A stretch of DNA of 64,000 nucleotides from Rivibacter sp049446155 (GCF_049446155.1 NZ_JBMSEE010000006.1:1-64000); one strand, 5' to 3'. Numbered from the stretch's first letter, positions 24,368 to 32,969 are shown. The notes: generated from the sequence alone by a model not told the origin. Numbers and translations: made by a program.

Positions 24368-24387
24368 TGTAGACAGATTTGTCTACA
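24368..24387. promoter_or_regulatory. TetR operator 2
   Basis: TGTAGACA (24368-24375) and TGTCTACA (24380-24387) with spacer GATT, the same core and spacing as operator 1. It ends only 7 bases before the TetR start codon, so binding would block expression of the repressor's own gene. The same spot leaves little room for a ribosome-binding site. Confidence 0.85.
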
Positions 24388-24394
24388 ATGGGCC

Positions 24395-24967
24395 ATGTCT
24401 CTCACCGAAACCGCGGATCTCACCGGCCTGCCGGCGCGCCAGCGCATCCTCCTGACCGCGCACGACCTGTTCTACCGGGACGGCGTGCGCGCCACCGGCA
24501 TCGATCGCGTGATCGCGGAGTCAGGCGTCACCAAGGTCACGTTCTACCGGCAGTTCCCGAGCAAGAACGACCTGATCCTGGCCTACCTGGAACACCGTCA
24601 CGAGCGCTGGATGGCCTGGTTCCTCGCCGCGCTCGAGCGCCACGGCGCCGCGCGCAAGGGCTGGCGAGCGCTGCTGCCGGCGCTGGCCGAGTGGTTCGGC
24701 GACGCGGGCTTTCGAGGTTGCGCCTTCATCAACAGCGTCGGCGAGCTTGGGGCAGCGCTGCCCGAGGTGGCGGCGATCGCGCGGCGCCACAAGCTGGAGA
24801 TGGCCTCGGCGATCGAGGCGCTGCTGCCGCCCTCGCGCCAGCGCGCGCGCCATGCCGCCGCGATCGCGATGGCGGTCGACGGCGCGATCGTGCATGCGCA
24901 GTTCGACGAGGCGCCGGACGCGGCGCTGAAGAGCCTGGAGGGATTGGTCGACGCGCTGCTCGGCTGA
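24395..24967 (+). CDS. TetR/AcrR-family repressor
   Basis: A 190-residue regulator. The N-terminal HTH is clear: RQRILLTAHDLFYRDGVRAT, then GIDRVIAESGVTKVTFYRQF, then PSKNDLILAYL. The C-terminal helical ligand/dimer domain is of the TetR_C type found with small one-gene operons. I chose ATG 24395 because the upstream frame runs through the operator. It is divergent from the DUF1348 gene and converges with fliR. It probably represses both itself and the NTF2-like gene through the two operators. Confidence 0.9.
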   Translation: MSLTETADLTGLPARQRILLTAHDLFYRDGVRATGIDRVIAESGVTKVTFYRQFPSKNDLILAYLEHRHERWMAWFLAALERHGAARKGWRALLPALAEWFGDAGFRGCAFINSVGELGAALPEVAAIARRHKLEMASAIEALLPPSRQRARHAAAIAMAVDGAIVHAQFDEAPDAALKSLEGLVDALLG

Positions 24968-25011
24968 GCGCATCGTCGTCGTTGTCGGTGTCGGTGTCGT
25001 CCCGTGGCCGG

Positions 25012-25773
25012 CTACTGGAAGTTCTCCAGCATCCGCTCCAGCGCCATCGTGAACGGCGCTTCCATCATCGGCAGCGTCAGCGTGATGCCGACCAGGCCCA
25101 CGCCGAGCGTGATCGGAAAGCCGATCGCGAAGATGTTCATCTGCGAGGCCACGCGCGAGACCACGCCCAGCACCAGGTTCACGAACAGCAGCATCGTGAC
25201 GATGGGCAGCGCGATCCACAGGCCGAGGCGGAACACCTCCGCGCCCCAGACCTGCGGCTGCACGGTGGTGAAGAAGCTCAGCGGCGCGCCGTCCACCGGA
25301 AAGGCCTGAAAGCTCTGGATCACCGCCGCGGTGAGCAGCAGGTGGCCGTTGATCACGACGAAGAGCCACGCCGCGGTGGTGCCGAACAGCCGGCTCACCG
25401 CGGTGCTCTGCGTGGCCGAGATCGGGTCGAAGAAGGCCGCGAAGTTCAGGCCCATCTGCAGGCCGATCAGCTCGCCGGCGAACTCGATCGCCGCGAACAC
25501 CACGCGCGCCGCGAAGCCGAGCGCGAGGCCGACCACGACGTTGTGCACCGCGGCCGCGAAGGCCTGCGCGCCGTCGAGCGCGATCACCGGCGCGGCGGGC
25601 AGCGAGACCTGGGCGCACACGACGATCAGCGCCGCCAGCGCGACCTTCACGCGCACCGGCACCGCGCGCACGCCCAGCACCGGCGCCGAGGTGAACAGCG
25701 CCAGCACGCGCAGGAAGGGCCAGATCAGCGGGCTCGCCCACGCCATGAGCTGGGCTTCGTTGAAGGTGAGCAT
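25012..25773 (-). CDS. fliR: Flagellar type III export protein FliR
   Basis: A 253-residue inner-membrane component of the flagellar export gate, with about six hydrophobic helices. It starts MLTFNEAQLMAWASPLIWPF and includes the typical segments LAAPVIALDGAQAF-like region, EFAGELIGLQMGLNFAAFFD and GVGLVGITLTLPMMEAPFTM. It is the last gene of the fliF-fliR operon, 15 bases after fliQ. With FliP and FliQ it builds the FliP5-Q4-R1 channel. A possible flhB is not in the window. Confidence 0.95.
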   Translation of the reverse strand: MLTFNEAQLMAWASPLIWPFLRVLALFTSAPVLGVRAVPVRVKVALAALIVVCAQVSLPAAPVIALDGAQAFAAAVHNVVVGLALGFAARVVFAAIEFAGELIGLQMGLNFAAFFDPISATQSTAVSRLFGTTAAWLFVVINGHLLLTAAVIQSFQAFPVDGAPLSFFTTVQPQVWGAEVFRLGLWIALPIVTMLLFVNLVLGVVSRVASQMNIFAIGFPITLGVGLVGITLTLPMMEAPFTMALERMLENFQ

Positions 25774-25788
25774 GGCGCCGCGGCGGCC

Positions 25789-26058
25789 TCAGCCGACGAC
25801 GGTGGGAATCGCCTGGATCGTTCGCTGCAGGTACTCGACGATCGAGGTCAGCATCCATGGCCCCGCGATCGCCAGCACCGCGACCGCGGCCACCAGCTTG
25901 GGCACGAAGGACAGCGTCGCCTCGTGGATCTGCGTCGCGGCCTGGAAGATGCTGACCACAAGACCGACCACCAGCACGGTGAGCAGCAGCGGCGCCGAGA
26001 CGGTGAGCAGCAGCACGAGGCCTTGCTGGCCGAAGGTGAAGACTTGTTGGGAGTCCAT
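25789..26058 (-). CDS. fliQ: Flagellar export protein FliQ
   Basis: An 89-residue protein of two membrane helices (VLLLTVSAPLLLTVLVVGLV and LVAAVAVLAIAGPWMLTSIV), the standard size and hairpin topology of FliQ. Conserved FQAATQIHEATLSFVPK joins the helices. It sits between fliP (18 bases) and fliR in the usual order. It is a subunit of the export gate. Confidence 0.95.
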   Translation of the reverse strand: MDSQQVFTFGQQGLVLLLTVSAPLLLTVLVVGLVVSIFQAATQIHEATLSFVPKLVAAVAVLAIAGPWMLTSIVEYLQRTIQAIPTVVG

Positions 26059-26076
26059 CGCTCGGATCTCGGGTCG

Positions 26077-26868
26077 TCAGGTCACGAAAGACGCGGCCAG
26101 CGAACCCAGCAGCAGGTTCCAGCCGTCGGCCAGCACGAAGAGCATCAGCTTGAACGGCAGCGCCACGAGCACCGGGCTCAGCATCATCATGCCCAGGCTC
26201 ATCAGCACGCTCGCGACGATCATGTCGATGATCAGGAACGGAATGAAGATCAGGAAGCCGATCTGGAACGCGCTCTTCAGCTCGCTGGTCACGAAGGCCG
26301 GGATCAGCACGCGCATCGGCGCTTCCTCCGGCTTCACGTTCTGGTCCAGCTTGGCCAGGCGCGAGAACAGGGCCAGGTCGCTCTGGCGAGTCTGCTTGAG
26401 CATGAAGCCGCGCACCGGCGCCTCGCCGCGCTTGAGCGCCTCGTCGAACGAGATCTGGTTGGCCTGGAAGGGCTGGTAGGCCTCGGCGTAGACCTTGTCG
26501 ATCGTCGGGCCCATCACGAACAGCGTGAGGAACAGGCTCAGGCCCACGATCACCTGGTTGGGCGGCGCGGCCTGCGTGCCCAGCGCCTGGCGCAGCAGCG
26601 ACAGCACGATGACGATGCGGGTGAAGCCCGTCATCATCAGCAGCACGGCCGGCAGGAACGACAGCGCGGTGAAGAACAGCAGGGTCTGCACCGGCACCGA
26701 GTAGCTGGTGCCGCCGGCGCCCTGGCCGATGATCAGCGGCAGGTTGGCGCCGCCGCCCGCGGCCTGCTGCGCTAAAGCCGCGCAAGGAACGGCCGACAAC
26801 ACCGACAGCGCGACAAGCGCGCGGCCTGCGGCGGGCGAGAAAAGGGAAGAGGGCTTCACGAGGCGCAC
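26077..26868 (-). CDS. fliP: Flagellar export protein FliP
   Basis: A gate protein of about 263 residues. I favour GTG 26868, because AAGGA lies 9 bases upstream and the product then begins with a basic n-region and signal peptide (VRLVKPSSLFSP, cleavage after CAALA). GTG 26859 is an alternative. The mature part is a classic FliP: VLLMMTGFTRIVIVLSLLRQ, ALGTQAAPPNQVIVGLSLFL, FLIFIPFLIIDMIVASVLMS and LPFKLMLFVLADGWNLLLGS. The frame continues open upstream across fliO, but that part is not FliP. Confidence 0.95.
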   Translation of the reverse strand: MRLVKPSSLFSPAAGRALVALSVLSAVPCAALAQQAAGGGANLPLIIGQGAGGTSYSVPVQTLLFFTALSFLPAVLLMMTGFTRIVIVLSLLRQALGTQAAPPNQVIVGLSLFLTLFVMGPTIDKVYAEAYQPFQANQISFDEALKRGEAPVRGFMLKQTRQSDLALFSRLAKLDQNVKPEEAPMRVLIPAFVTSELKSAFQIGFLIFIPFLIIDMIVASVLMSLGMMMLSPVLVALPFKLMLFVLADGWNLLLGSLAASFVT

Positions 26869-26873
26869 CGCCG

Positions 26874-27227
26874 TCAGTCCTTCTTCGGCGGCGCGAACTT
26901 GCTCATCAGCGCGGCGAAAGGCGTGGGTTGCGCGGCGCTGTCCGCGGCCGGCGCGGCGGGCGGCGGCGTCAGCGTGTGCAGCGCGTTGATCGATTGCGGC
27001 GTCACGCCCACCAGCAGCCAGCGGCGCTCGTCGCCCTGGCCGACCTCGAGCGTCAGCACGCGCTGGTTCGGGCCCAGCGGCAGCGAGGCCACCACCTTGG
27101 CCGGCGCGTTCGCGCCGGCGCCCATCGCGGCACCCATCGGCGAGCGCTTGAGCAGCCACAAGGCGAGCGGAATCATCGCGACGATCGCGATGAACCACAG
27201 CAGCGGCAGGCCTAGATTCGACGACAT
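26874..27227 (-). CDS. fliO: Flagellar biosynthesis protein FliO
   Basis: A 117-residue protein with one N-terminal membrane helix (LPLLWFIAIVAMIPLALWLL) and a small cytoplasmic FliO domain (VVASLPLGPNQRVLTLEVGQ, then GDERRWLLVGVTPQSI). It assists assembly of FliP rings. ATG 27227 overlaps the fliN stop (TGATG); a GTG one codon earlier is also possible. The C-terminus is Pro/Ala-rich. FliO is poorly conserved, and position between fliN and fliP supports the call. Confidence 0.9.
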   Translation of the reverse strand: MSSNLGLPLLWFIAIVAMIPLALWLLKRSPMGAAMGAGANAPAKVVASLPLGPNQRVLTLEVGQGDERRWLLVGVTPQSINALHTLTPPPAAPAADSAAQPTPFAALMSKFAPPKKD

Positions 27228-27664
27228 CACATGCCGCGGCTGAGACGACGCATCCGCTCGCTCGGCGTCACGATGTCGGTCAGGCGGATGCCGAACTTGT
27301 CATTCACGACCACCACCTCGCCTTGCGCGATCAGGTAGCCGTTGACCAGCACGTCCATCGGCTCGCCGGCCAGCGCGTCGAGCTCGACCACCGAGCCCTG
27401 CGCGAGCTGCAGGATGTGCTTGATCGGAATGCGCGTGCGGCCCAGCTCCACGGTGAGCTGCACCGGGATGTCCAGGATCATGTTGATGTCGTTGCCCGCG
27501 CCGGCCGCGCCGGTCGGCGTGAAGTTGGCAAACGACGCCGGCGCAACCTGGTCGGCCGCGACGACTTCGGTGGCCGAGGCCGAGGACTGCTGCTCCAGCG
27601 CGGCCGCCCATTCGGCGGCCATCGCGTCCTGTTCGTCGGTGGCGTTCTTGGCGGCGTCAGACAT
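27227..27664 (-). CDS. fliN: Flagellar motor switch protein FliN
   Basis: A 145-residue C-ring protein. The C-terminal SpoA-type domain is clear: INMILDIPVQLTVELGRTRI, PIKHILQLAQGSVVELDALA, and VLVNGYLIAQGEVVVVNDKF. An acidic, Ala-rich N-terminal 60 residues precede it, as in many beta-proteobacterial FliN. It overlaps fliM by 8 bases. It forms the base of the C-ring and helps dock export chaperones. Confidence 0.95.
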   Translation of the reverse strand: MSDAAKNATDEQDAMAAEWAAALEQQSSASATEVVAADQVAPASFANFTPTGAAGAGNDINMILDIPVQLTVELGRTRIPIKHILQLAQGSVVELDALAGEPMDVLVNGYLIAQGEVVVVNDKFGIRLTDIVTPSERMRRLSRGM

Positions 27665-28658
27665 TGGGTTCTCCCAGCCAGCTCATGTTGTGGTTGGTCA
27701 GCAGTTGATCGATCTTCAGCGCGTAGCGGCCGTTGCTCGTGCCGTACTGGCCCTCGAACACCGGCACGCCGTCGATCTTGGCTTCGACGGTGGGCTCGAG
27801 GTCGAGCTCGATGAAATCGCCCGGCTTGAACGCGAGCAGCTGCTCCACGGTGGCCGGCGCGGTGCCCAGCTCGACGACGAGATCGACCTCGGCGGCCTGG
27901 ATCTGGTGCGTCAGCAGCTTGACCCAGCGGCGGTCGTGCTCGGCGGAGTCGCCCTGCACGGTGGAGTACAGCGTGTCGCGGATCGGCTCCAGCGTCGCGT
28001 AGGGAATGCAGAAGTGGATCGTGCCGGATGTGTCGCCGACCTCGAGCGTGAACGAGGTCGTCACGACGATCTCGCTCGGCGCGGCCACGGTCGCGAACTG
28101 CGGCTGCATTTCCGAGCGCTGATACTCCAGCTCGATCGGGTAGACGCCTTGCCAGGCCTTCTTGTACTCGGCCGAGATCACGTCGACCAGGCGCGTGATC
28201 ACGCGCTGCTCGGTGGGCGAGAAGTCGCGGCCCTCGATGCGCGTGTGGAACTTGCCCGCGCCGCCGAACAGCGCGTCGATCACCGCGAACACCAGCGTCG
28301 GGTCGCAGACGATCAGGCCCGAGCCGCGCAGCGGCCGCACCGACATGATGTTGAAGTTGGTCGGCACGACGATCTCGCGCAGGAAGGCGCTGTACTTCTG
28401 CACCTTGATCGCGCCGACGGCCACCTCCGGCGTGCGCCGGATGAAGTTGAACAGCCCCACGCGGATGTTGCGCGAGAAGCGTTCGTTGATGATCTCCATC
28501 GTGGGCATGCGCCCACGGACGATGCGTTCCTGGCTCGCGAGGTCGTACTGGCGGATGCCGCCGCTGTCGGCCTCCTCGGCCTCGAGCTTCTGGCTTTCGC
28601 CGGTGATGCCCTGCAGCAGGGCATCGACCTCGTCCTGCGAGAGGATCTGTTGGCTCAT
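27657..28658 (-). CDS. fliM: Flagellar motor switch protein FliM
   Basis: A 333-residue C-ring protein beginning MSQQILSQDEVDALLQGITG, the conserved N-terminal peptide that binds phospho-CheY. I chose ATG 28658 because the family starts there; the frame has an earlier ATG. The middle CheC-like domain and C-terminal SpoA domain (VVELGTAPATVEQLLAFKPG onward) are intact and length is normal. It is the direct target of the CheY encoded at 18.1-18.5 kb. Confidence 0.96.
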   Translation of the reverse strand: MSQQILSQDEVDALLQGITGESQKLEAEEADSGGIRQYDLASQERIVRGRMPTMEIINERFSRNIRVGLFNFIRRTPEVAVGAIKVQKYSAFLREIVVPTNFNIMSVRPLRGSGLIVCDPTLVFAVIDALFGGAGKFHTRIEGRDFSPTEQRVITRLVDVISAEYKKAWQGVYPIELEYQRSEMQPQFATVAAPSEIVVTTSFTLEVGDTSGTIHFCIPYATLEPIRDTLYSTVQGDSAEHDRRWVKLLTHQIQAAEVDLVVELGTAPATVEQLLAFKPGDFIELDLEPTVEAKIDGVPVFEGQYGTSNGRYALKIDQLLTNHNMSWLGEPNV

Positions 28659-28674
28659 TGGCGCCCCCACGCTT

Positions 28675-28745
28675 GCGGCTGCGCCGCTGCGCTGCCCCCC
28701 GAGGGGGCGCAGCCCGCCTTGGGGCGGCCCTGCGGCGGGCTGTTG
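28675..28745. repeat. GC-rich intergenic repeat between fliM and fliL
   Basis: The stretch contains CTGCCCCCCGAGGGGGCGCAG and CCGCCTTGGGGCGG followed by CCTGCGGCGGG, which make stacked stem-loops. It fills most of the 117-base gap between two genes of one operon. Similar sequences recur intergenically across Burkholderiales genomes (recollection, not a search). It resembles the element near 15911. Confidence 0.6.
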
Positions 28746-28775
28746 TCACGCATGGCAAACCCAGTCATCGATCGC

Positions 28776-29369
28776 TCACTGGATGATGAAGCTCGAGAAC
28801 AGCACCTGCTGCACCGGGTTGTGCTCGGCGGCCTTGCGCTTCTTCTTTTTCGCCGGCTTGTCGTCGGCCGCCTCGTCCGCGGCCCCGTCCTCGAGCTCGA
28901 TGCCCAGCGGGCGCACCGCCTCGCGCATGATCTCGCCGGCCAGCTTCTCCTTGCCGGCGCGCTCGAGCAGCTCGGCCGAGGTCTTGTGGGCCAGCACCAT
29001 CAGCACGCCGTTGCGGATCGCCGGCATGTAGGCCTTCAGTTCCTCGGCGACCTTGGCGTCGTCGACTTCCAGCGTCACGCCGATCTGCGCGTAGCGCTCC
29101 TGCTCGCGGTCGGCCAGGTTGACGACGAAGGGATCGAGCGCGACGAAGGTCGGCACGTACTTCGGATCGCGCTTCTTGGCCGGCGCGTGCGCGGCCTCGA
29201 CTTCCTCGCCGTCTTCCTCCGCGGCAGCGGCCGCGGCGGCGCGCTGCTTGAGCATGAAGGCCGCACCCCCACCCCCGACCACGAGCAGCAGCCCGACGAT
29301 CGCAAGGATCAGGATCAGCTTCTTCGAACCCTTCTTCGGCGTCGCGTCGACGGCGGTGGCGGCGGACAT
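28776..29369 (-). CDS. fliL: Flagellar basal-body-associated protein FliL
   Basis: A 197-residue inner-membrane protein with a short cytoplasmic N-terminus, a single helix (LILILAIVGLLLVVGGGGAA), then a periplasmic domain with VPTFVALDPFVVNLADREQE, typical of FliL. It is longer than many FliL (about 150-170) because of Lys/Ala-rich and acidic insertions near residues 45-70 and 170-185. AGGAGCCACC lies directly before ATG 29369. It supports stator function around the motor. Confidence 0.93.
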   Translation of the reverse strand: MSAATAVDATPKKGSKKLILILAIVGLLLVVGGGGAAFMLKQRAAAAAAAEEDGEEVEAAHAPAKKRDPKYVPTFVALDPFVVNLADREQERYAQIGVTLEVDDAKVAEELKAYMPAIRNGVLMVLAHKTSAELLERAGKEKLAGEIMREAVRPLGIELEDGAADEAADDKPAKKKKRKAAEHNPVQQVLFSSFIIQ

Positions 29370-29482
29370 GGTGGCTCCTGGCCTCGTGTGTGTTCTTGAG
29401 GCCGATTATTCGGAGCCACCTTGGGGGGCAAGCGGGGATAAGCGGGGAGGAACAGCGGCCAATTCGGTGCTTGTTCGTTGCC

Positions 29483-29579
29483 CCCTCACCCCCGCCCTCT
29501 CCCCCTGAAGGGGGCGAGGGAGCAAGGCGGTCCCTCTCATGCTCCCTCTCCCGCTTGCGGGAGAGGGTTGGGGTGAGGG
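29483..29579. repeat. BIME-like palindromic element between fliK and fliL
   Basis: Outer arms CCCTCACCC (29483-29491) and GGGTGAGGG (29571-29579) enclose two stem-loops, one around CCCCCTGAAGGGGG and one CCCTCTCCCGCTTGCGGGAG. A second element of the same design lies at 32868-32969. This composite of REP-like units fills the 221-base gap between two genes of the operon. Confidence 0.8.
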
Positions 29580-29590
29580 TCAGGCGCCGA

Positions 29591-30895
29591 TCACGCGTAG
29601 GTGTCGAGCAACCCGCGCGGCTGCGCGTGACGTGCTGCACGGCCCGCCACGGCGATGTCCTCGCCGGCATCGGCCGACGACGCGGCGAAGCGGCCGCCGC
29701 CGCCGTCCTGGCGATCACCCGAGTGCTGTTGCTGCGCGGCCTGGTCGAACACCCCGCCGCCCGACAGCGTGAGCCCGGCTTCGGAGAGCGACGCCGCCAG
29801 CGTCGGCAGGCTGGCCTCGAGCGCGCTGCGCGTCGCGGCCTGGCTGGCGTGGAAGGCGACCTGCGCGTCCTTGCCGTCGACGACGATGCGCACCGCCACC
29901 GGGCCCATCTCGGCCGGGTTGAGCGTCAGCTGCGCCTCGTGCACGCCGTCGCGCGCGAAGCTGGAGATCTGGCTCGACAACACCTGCGGGAACTCGGGCG
30001 AATCCATCGGTGCCGGCACGTGTGCCTCGCGCGGCGCGGCCGACTCGGCCGTGCGGTGCGTCGCGCCGGCCGCGGCCGTGGCCGCACCCGGCAGGCTGGC
30101 TGGCTCGATGCGCGCGCCGCCTGCGGCGGCGCCGTCGTTGCCGGCGGCCGGCACCGTGGTGCCGGCCAGCATCGAGGCGCTCATGACCTCGGTCGCGGCG
30201 GCCGGATCGGCGGCGAACGGCGTGCCATTCGGCATCGTGGCCGGCGCGGCGGCGGCATCGACCGCCGCCGAGGCCTTGGCCGCGGCGCCAACCACGGCCT
30301 CGCCGCCCGCGGCCCCGCCGGTCTGCGCGGCCAGGCGTTCGAGCCAGCTCATCAGGTCGGTGCTGCCGGCGGCCGGCGCGGCGGGCAGGCCGGTCACCAG
30401 CGCATCGGCGCCCGCCACGGCTGCGGGCTTGGCGCTGCCGGCCGCATCGCCATCGGCCGTCGCGTCGGCGTCGGCCGAAGCGGTGGCGCCTTCTTCGCGC
30501 CGCGCTTCGTTGCCGCGCTGCGGCGCCGTGCGTTCGCCGCTCGGGCGCTGCGTCTCGCGCGCGCGCTCGCGGGCCGGCCGCGCGGTCGTGCCCGAGGCGC
30601 CGGCTTCGCTGCGCGCGGGCGGCTCGCTCGCGCGCTCGGCACTTGGCGCCTCGGCCGTTCTCACGGGCTCGCGCGCCGGCTCGCGCTCGGGGCGCTGCGC
30701 CTCGCGCACCTCGAAGGCATTGCCGAGCGCGCTGTCGCGGCCGCGCGCCGGCGCGTCCTGCGCGCGGTCGAGCAGGGCGGCAAAGCGGCCCGGCGATTCG
30801 ACGTTGTCGGACCGCGTGTTCGCGGCTGCCTGGTTGGCGGCTGCCTGGGCCGCGGCGTTCGTCGACGAGAGCCAGGCGGGGTTCTGGACGGTCAT
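29591..30895 (-). CDS. fliK: Flagellar hook-length control protein FliK
   Basis: A 434-residue secreted ruler protein. I chose ATG 30895 (MTVQNPAWLSS); an open frame continues upstream without FliK character. The long N-terminal part is Ala/Arg/Glu-rich and disordered. The C-terminal Flg_hook domain (about 310-400) is conserved: VHEAQLTLNPAEMGPVAVRI, then VAFHASQAATRSALEASLPT, LAASLSEAGL. It lies in the standard place between fliJ and fliL, with a palindromic element after its stop. Confidence 0.92.
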   Translation of the reverse strand: MTVQNPAWLSSTNAAAQAAANQAAANTRSDNVESPGRFAALLDRAQDAPARGRDSALGNAFEVREAQRPEREPAREPVRTAEAPSAERASEPPARSEAGASGTTARPARERARETQRPSGERTAPQRGNEARREEGATASADADATADGDAAGSAKPAAVAGADALVTGLPAAPAAGSTDLMSWLERLAAQTGGAAGGEAVVGAAAKASAAVDAAAAPATMPNGTPFAADPAAATEVMSASMLAGTTVPAAGNDGAAAGGARIEPASLPGAATAAAGATHRTAESAAPREAHVPAPMDSPEFPQVLSSQISSFARDGVHEAQLTLNPAEMGPVAVRIVVDGKDAQVAFHASQAATRSALEASLPTLAASLSEAGLTLSGGGVFDQAAQQQHSGDRQDGGGGRFAASSADAGEDIAVAGRAARHAQPRGLLDTYA

Positions 30896-30944
30896 GGCGG
30901 GCGAGGGCGGTTTGTGTTTGTTCGTTCGTTCGCTGATCGATCGA

Positions 30945-31406
30945 TCAGGCCGCGAGCGCGCCGCCGGCGGCCAGGCGCTGCCAGGCGGCGCGCGAGGCCT
31001 GCTCGTCGGTGAGCTTCTGCTCGCGGCGCTCGGCGGCGCGGGCGTGGTCGGCATCGCGGCGCTCGATCAGCTTCTTGACCGAGGCGACGCGCAGCTCCAG
31101 CGCCAGCAGCTCGGCGCGCGTGCGCTCGACGCGCAACTCGGCCTGCTCGCAGGCGCGGCGCTGCATCGCCTGCGCCTGGTCGAGCCGGTCCATGAAGCCG
31201 TGGTAGCAGCGCAGCAGTTCGACCGAGCTGCTGCGTGCGCCGGCATAGCGTTGCGCGTAGTCGCGGCCGTAGGCGCCCAGCTGCTCGAGCTGCTGCCGCG
31301 CGGCGGCCAGCGCGCCTTGCGCGCGCTGCAGCTCGAGCTGCGCGTCGTCGCGTTCGCTGGAGACCTTGTCGATCAGCACGGAGAGGGCGTCGGTCGCTGC
31401 ATTCAT
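30945..31406 (-). CDS. fliJ: Flagellar export protein FliJ
   Basis: A 153-residue, almost wholly helical coiled-coil protein rich in Glu, Arg and Ala, with the family signature in FMDRLDQAQAMQRRACEQAE. It is the stalk of the FliH-FliI ATPase complex. It follows fliI by 23 bases. The sequence alone is weakly specific, but size, coiled coil and place in the operon are decisive. Confidence 0.92.
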   Translation of the reverse strand: MNAATDALSVLIDKVSSERDDAQLELQRAQGALAAARQQLEQLGAYGRDYAQRYAGARSSSVELLRCYHGFMDRLDQAQAMQRRACEQAELRVERTRAELLALELRVASVKKLIERRDADHARAAERREQKLTDEQASRAAWQRLAAGGALAA

Positions 31407-31429
31407 GCGGGGCTCGCTTCGTTATGGGA

Positions 31430-32860
31430 TCAGGCGCCGGCGGTCTGGCGCAGTTGCGCAACGCTCGCGGCGAGCGGCGAGGCGTCGTGCATGTCTTGCT
31501 GCAGCAGCGCGCGCATCGCGTCGGCGCTGCGCACGGCGAGGTCGAGCTCGGCGTCGTGGCCGGGCGCGTAGGCGCCCAGCGCGATGAGGTCCTTGGCCTT
31601 CGACAGCCGCGACCACAGCTGACGGAAGCGCCGCGCCGCGTCGAGGTGCGCCTTGGGCGCGACGTTGTGCATCACGCGCGAGGCCGAGCGCTCGATGTCG
31701 ATCGCCGGGTAGTGGCCGGCCTCGGCCAGCTCGCGCGAGAGCACGATGTGGCCGTCGAGGATGGCGCGCGCGGCATCGGCGATCGGGTCTTGCTGGTCGT
31801 CGCCCTCGCTGAGCACGGTGTAGAACGCGGTGATCGAGCCGCAGCCGTTGAGGCCGTTGCCCGAGCGCTCCACCAGCTGTGGCAGCTTGGCGAAGCAGCT
31901 CGGCGGATAGCCCTTGGTGGCCGGCGGCTCGCCGATCGCCAGCGCGATCTCGCGCTGCGCCATCGCGTAGCGGGTGAGCGAGTCCATCAGCAGCAGCACG
32001 TGCTGGCCGCGGTCGCGGAAATGCTCGGCGATCGCGGTGGCGTAGGTGGCGCCTTGCATGCGCGTGAGCGGCGGCGCATCGGCGGGTGCGGCCACCACCA
32101 CCGAGCGCGCGAGGCCTTCTTCGCCGAGGATGTCCTCGATGAATTCCTTCACTTCGCGGCCGCGTTCGCCGATCAGCCCGACGACGATCACGTCGGCCGC
32201 GGTGTACTTGGCCATCATGCCCAGCAGCACCGACTTGCCGACGCCCGAGCCCGCGAACAGGCCGATGCGCTGGCCGCGGCCGACGGTGAGCATCGCGTTG
32301 ATCGCGCGCACGCCGGTGTCCAGCGGCTCGCGCACCGGGTCGCGGTCCATCGCGTTGATCGGGCGGCGCACGAGCGGCTCGTTGCGCACGGCATGGACCG
32401 GGCCGAGCCGGTCCATCGGATGACCGTTGGGGTCGATCACGCGGCCGAGCAGGCCAACGCCTATCGGCAGGTGACGGGTGCGGTCTTCGCTGCGCCGCCA
32501 CGGATGGCTGGGCGCGCCGAGCGAGGGCGCGAGGATCGGCGCGCGGCGCGGCACGACGCGCGCGCCGCTGGCCAGGCCATGCACCTCGCCGGTGGGCATC
32601 AGGAAGGCGCGGTCGCCGGCAAAGCCGACCACCTCGGCCTGCACGGTCGCGTTGCCTTCGCCTTGCACCTCGCACACCGAGCCGACCGGCATGCGGATGC
32701 CGGCCGCCTCGAGCACCAGGCCGGCCACGCGCACCAGCTTGCCCTGCGCCTCCAGCGGCACCGGGCCGGCGGCGTGCTGGCGCAGGTCGTCGATGTAGCG
32801 CGACCAGTCGGGCGGCAGGGCGCCTTCAGAGGGTTGCCAGGGTTCGCGGGGGAGGTTCAT
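31430..32860 (-). CDS. fliI: Flagellum-specific ATPase FliI
   Basis: A 476-residue F1-beta-like ATPase. Start at ATG 32860 (MNLPREPWQ); the frame is open further upstream across the repeat element but is not FliI. P-loop GLFAGSGVGKSVLL (about residue 170-185), VVVGLIGERGREVKEFIEDI, Walker B LLLMDSLTRYAMAQREIALA and GSITAFYTVL are all present. It energises unfolding of export substrates with FliH and FliJ. Confidence 0.96.
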   Translation of the reverse strand: MNLPREPWQPSEGALPPDWSRYIDDLRQHAAGPVPLEAQGKLVRVAGLVLEAAGIRMPVGSVCEVQGEGNATVQAEVVGFAGDRAFLMPTGEVHGLASGARVVPRRAPILAPSLGAPSHPWRRSEDRTRHLPIGVGLLGRVIDPNGHPMDRLGPVHAVRNEPLVRRPINAMDRDPVREPLDTGVRAINAMLTVGRGQRIGLFAGSGVGKSVLLGMMAKYTAADVIVVGLIGERGREVKEFIEDILGEEGLARSVVVAAPADAPPLTRMQGATYATAIAEHFRDRGQHVLLLMDSLTRYAMAQREIALAIGEPPATKGYPPSCFAKLPQLVERSGNGLNGCGSITAFYTVLSEGDDQQDPIADAARAILDGHIVLSRELAEAGHYPAIDIERSASRVMHNVAPKAHLDAARRFRQLWSRLSKAKDLIALGAYAPGHDAELDLAVRSADAMRALLQQDMHDASPLAASVAQLRQTAGA

Positions 32861-32867
32861 GGCTTGG

Positions 32868-32969
32868 CCCTCACCCCAGCCCTCTCCCGAGCGCGGGAGA
32901 GGGAGTGCTTTGCCTGCGCCGCGCCGTCTTGCTCCCTCTCCCGCGTGCGGGAGAGGGTATGGGTGAGGG
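32868..32969. repeat. BIME-like palindromic element between fliH and fliI
   Basis: It has the same design as the element at 29483: outer arms CCCTCACCCC and GGGTGAGGG, with inner stem-loops CCCTCTCCCGAGCGCGGGAG and CCCTCTCCCGCGTGCGGGAG. It occupies nearly all of the 121-base gap between fliH and fliI. On the minus strand it lies just ahead of the fliI start and so may affect its translation or transcript stability. Confidence 0.8.

Noticed and set aside
26869..27198. Upstream extension of the FliP frame across fliO
   Set aside because: It is Arg/Gly-rich with no FliP similarity. The FliP signal peptide and a ribosome-binding site place the start at 26868.
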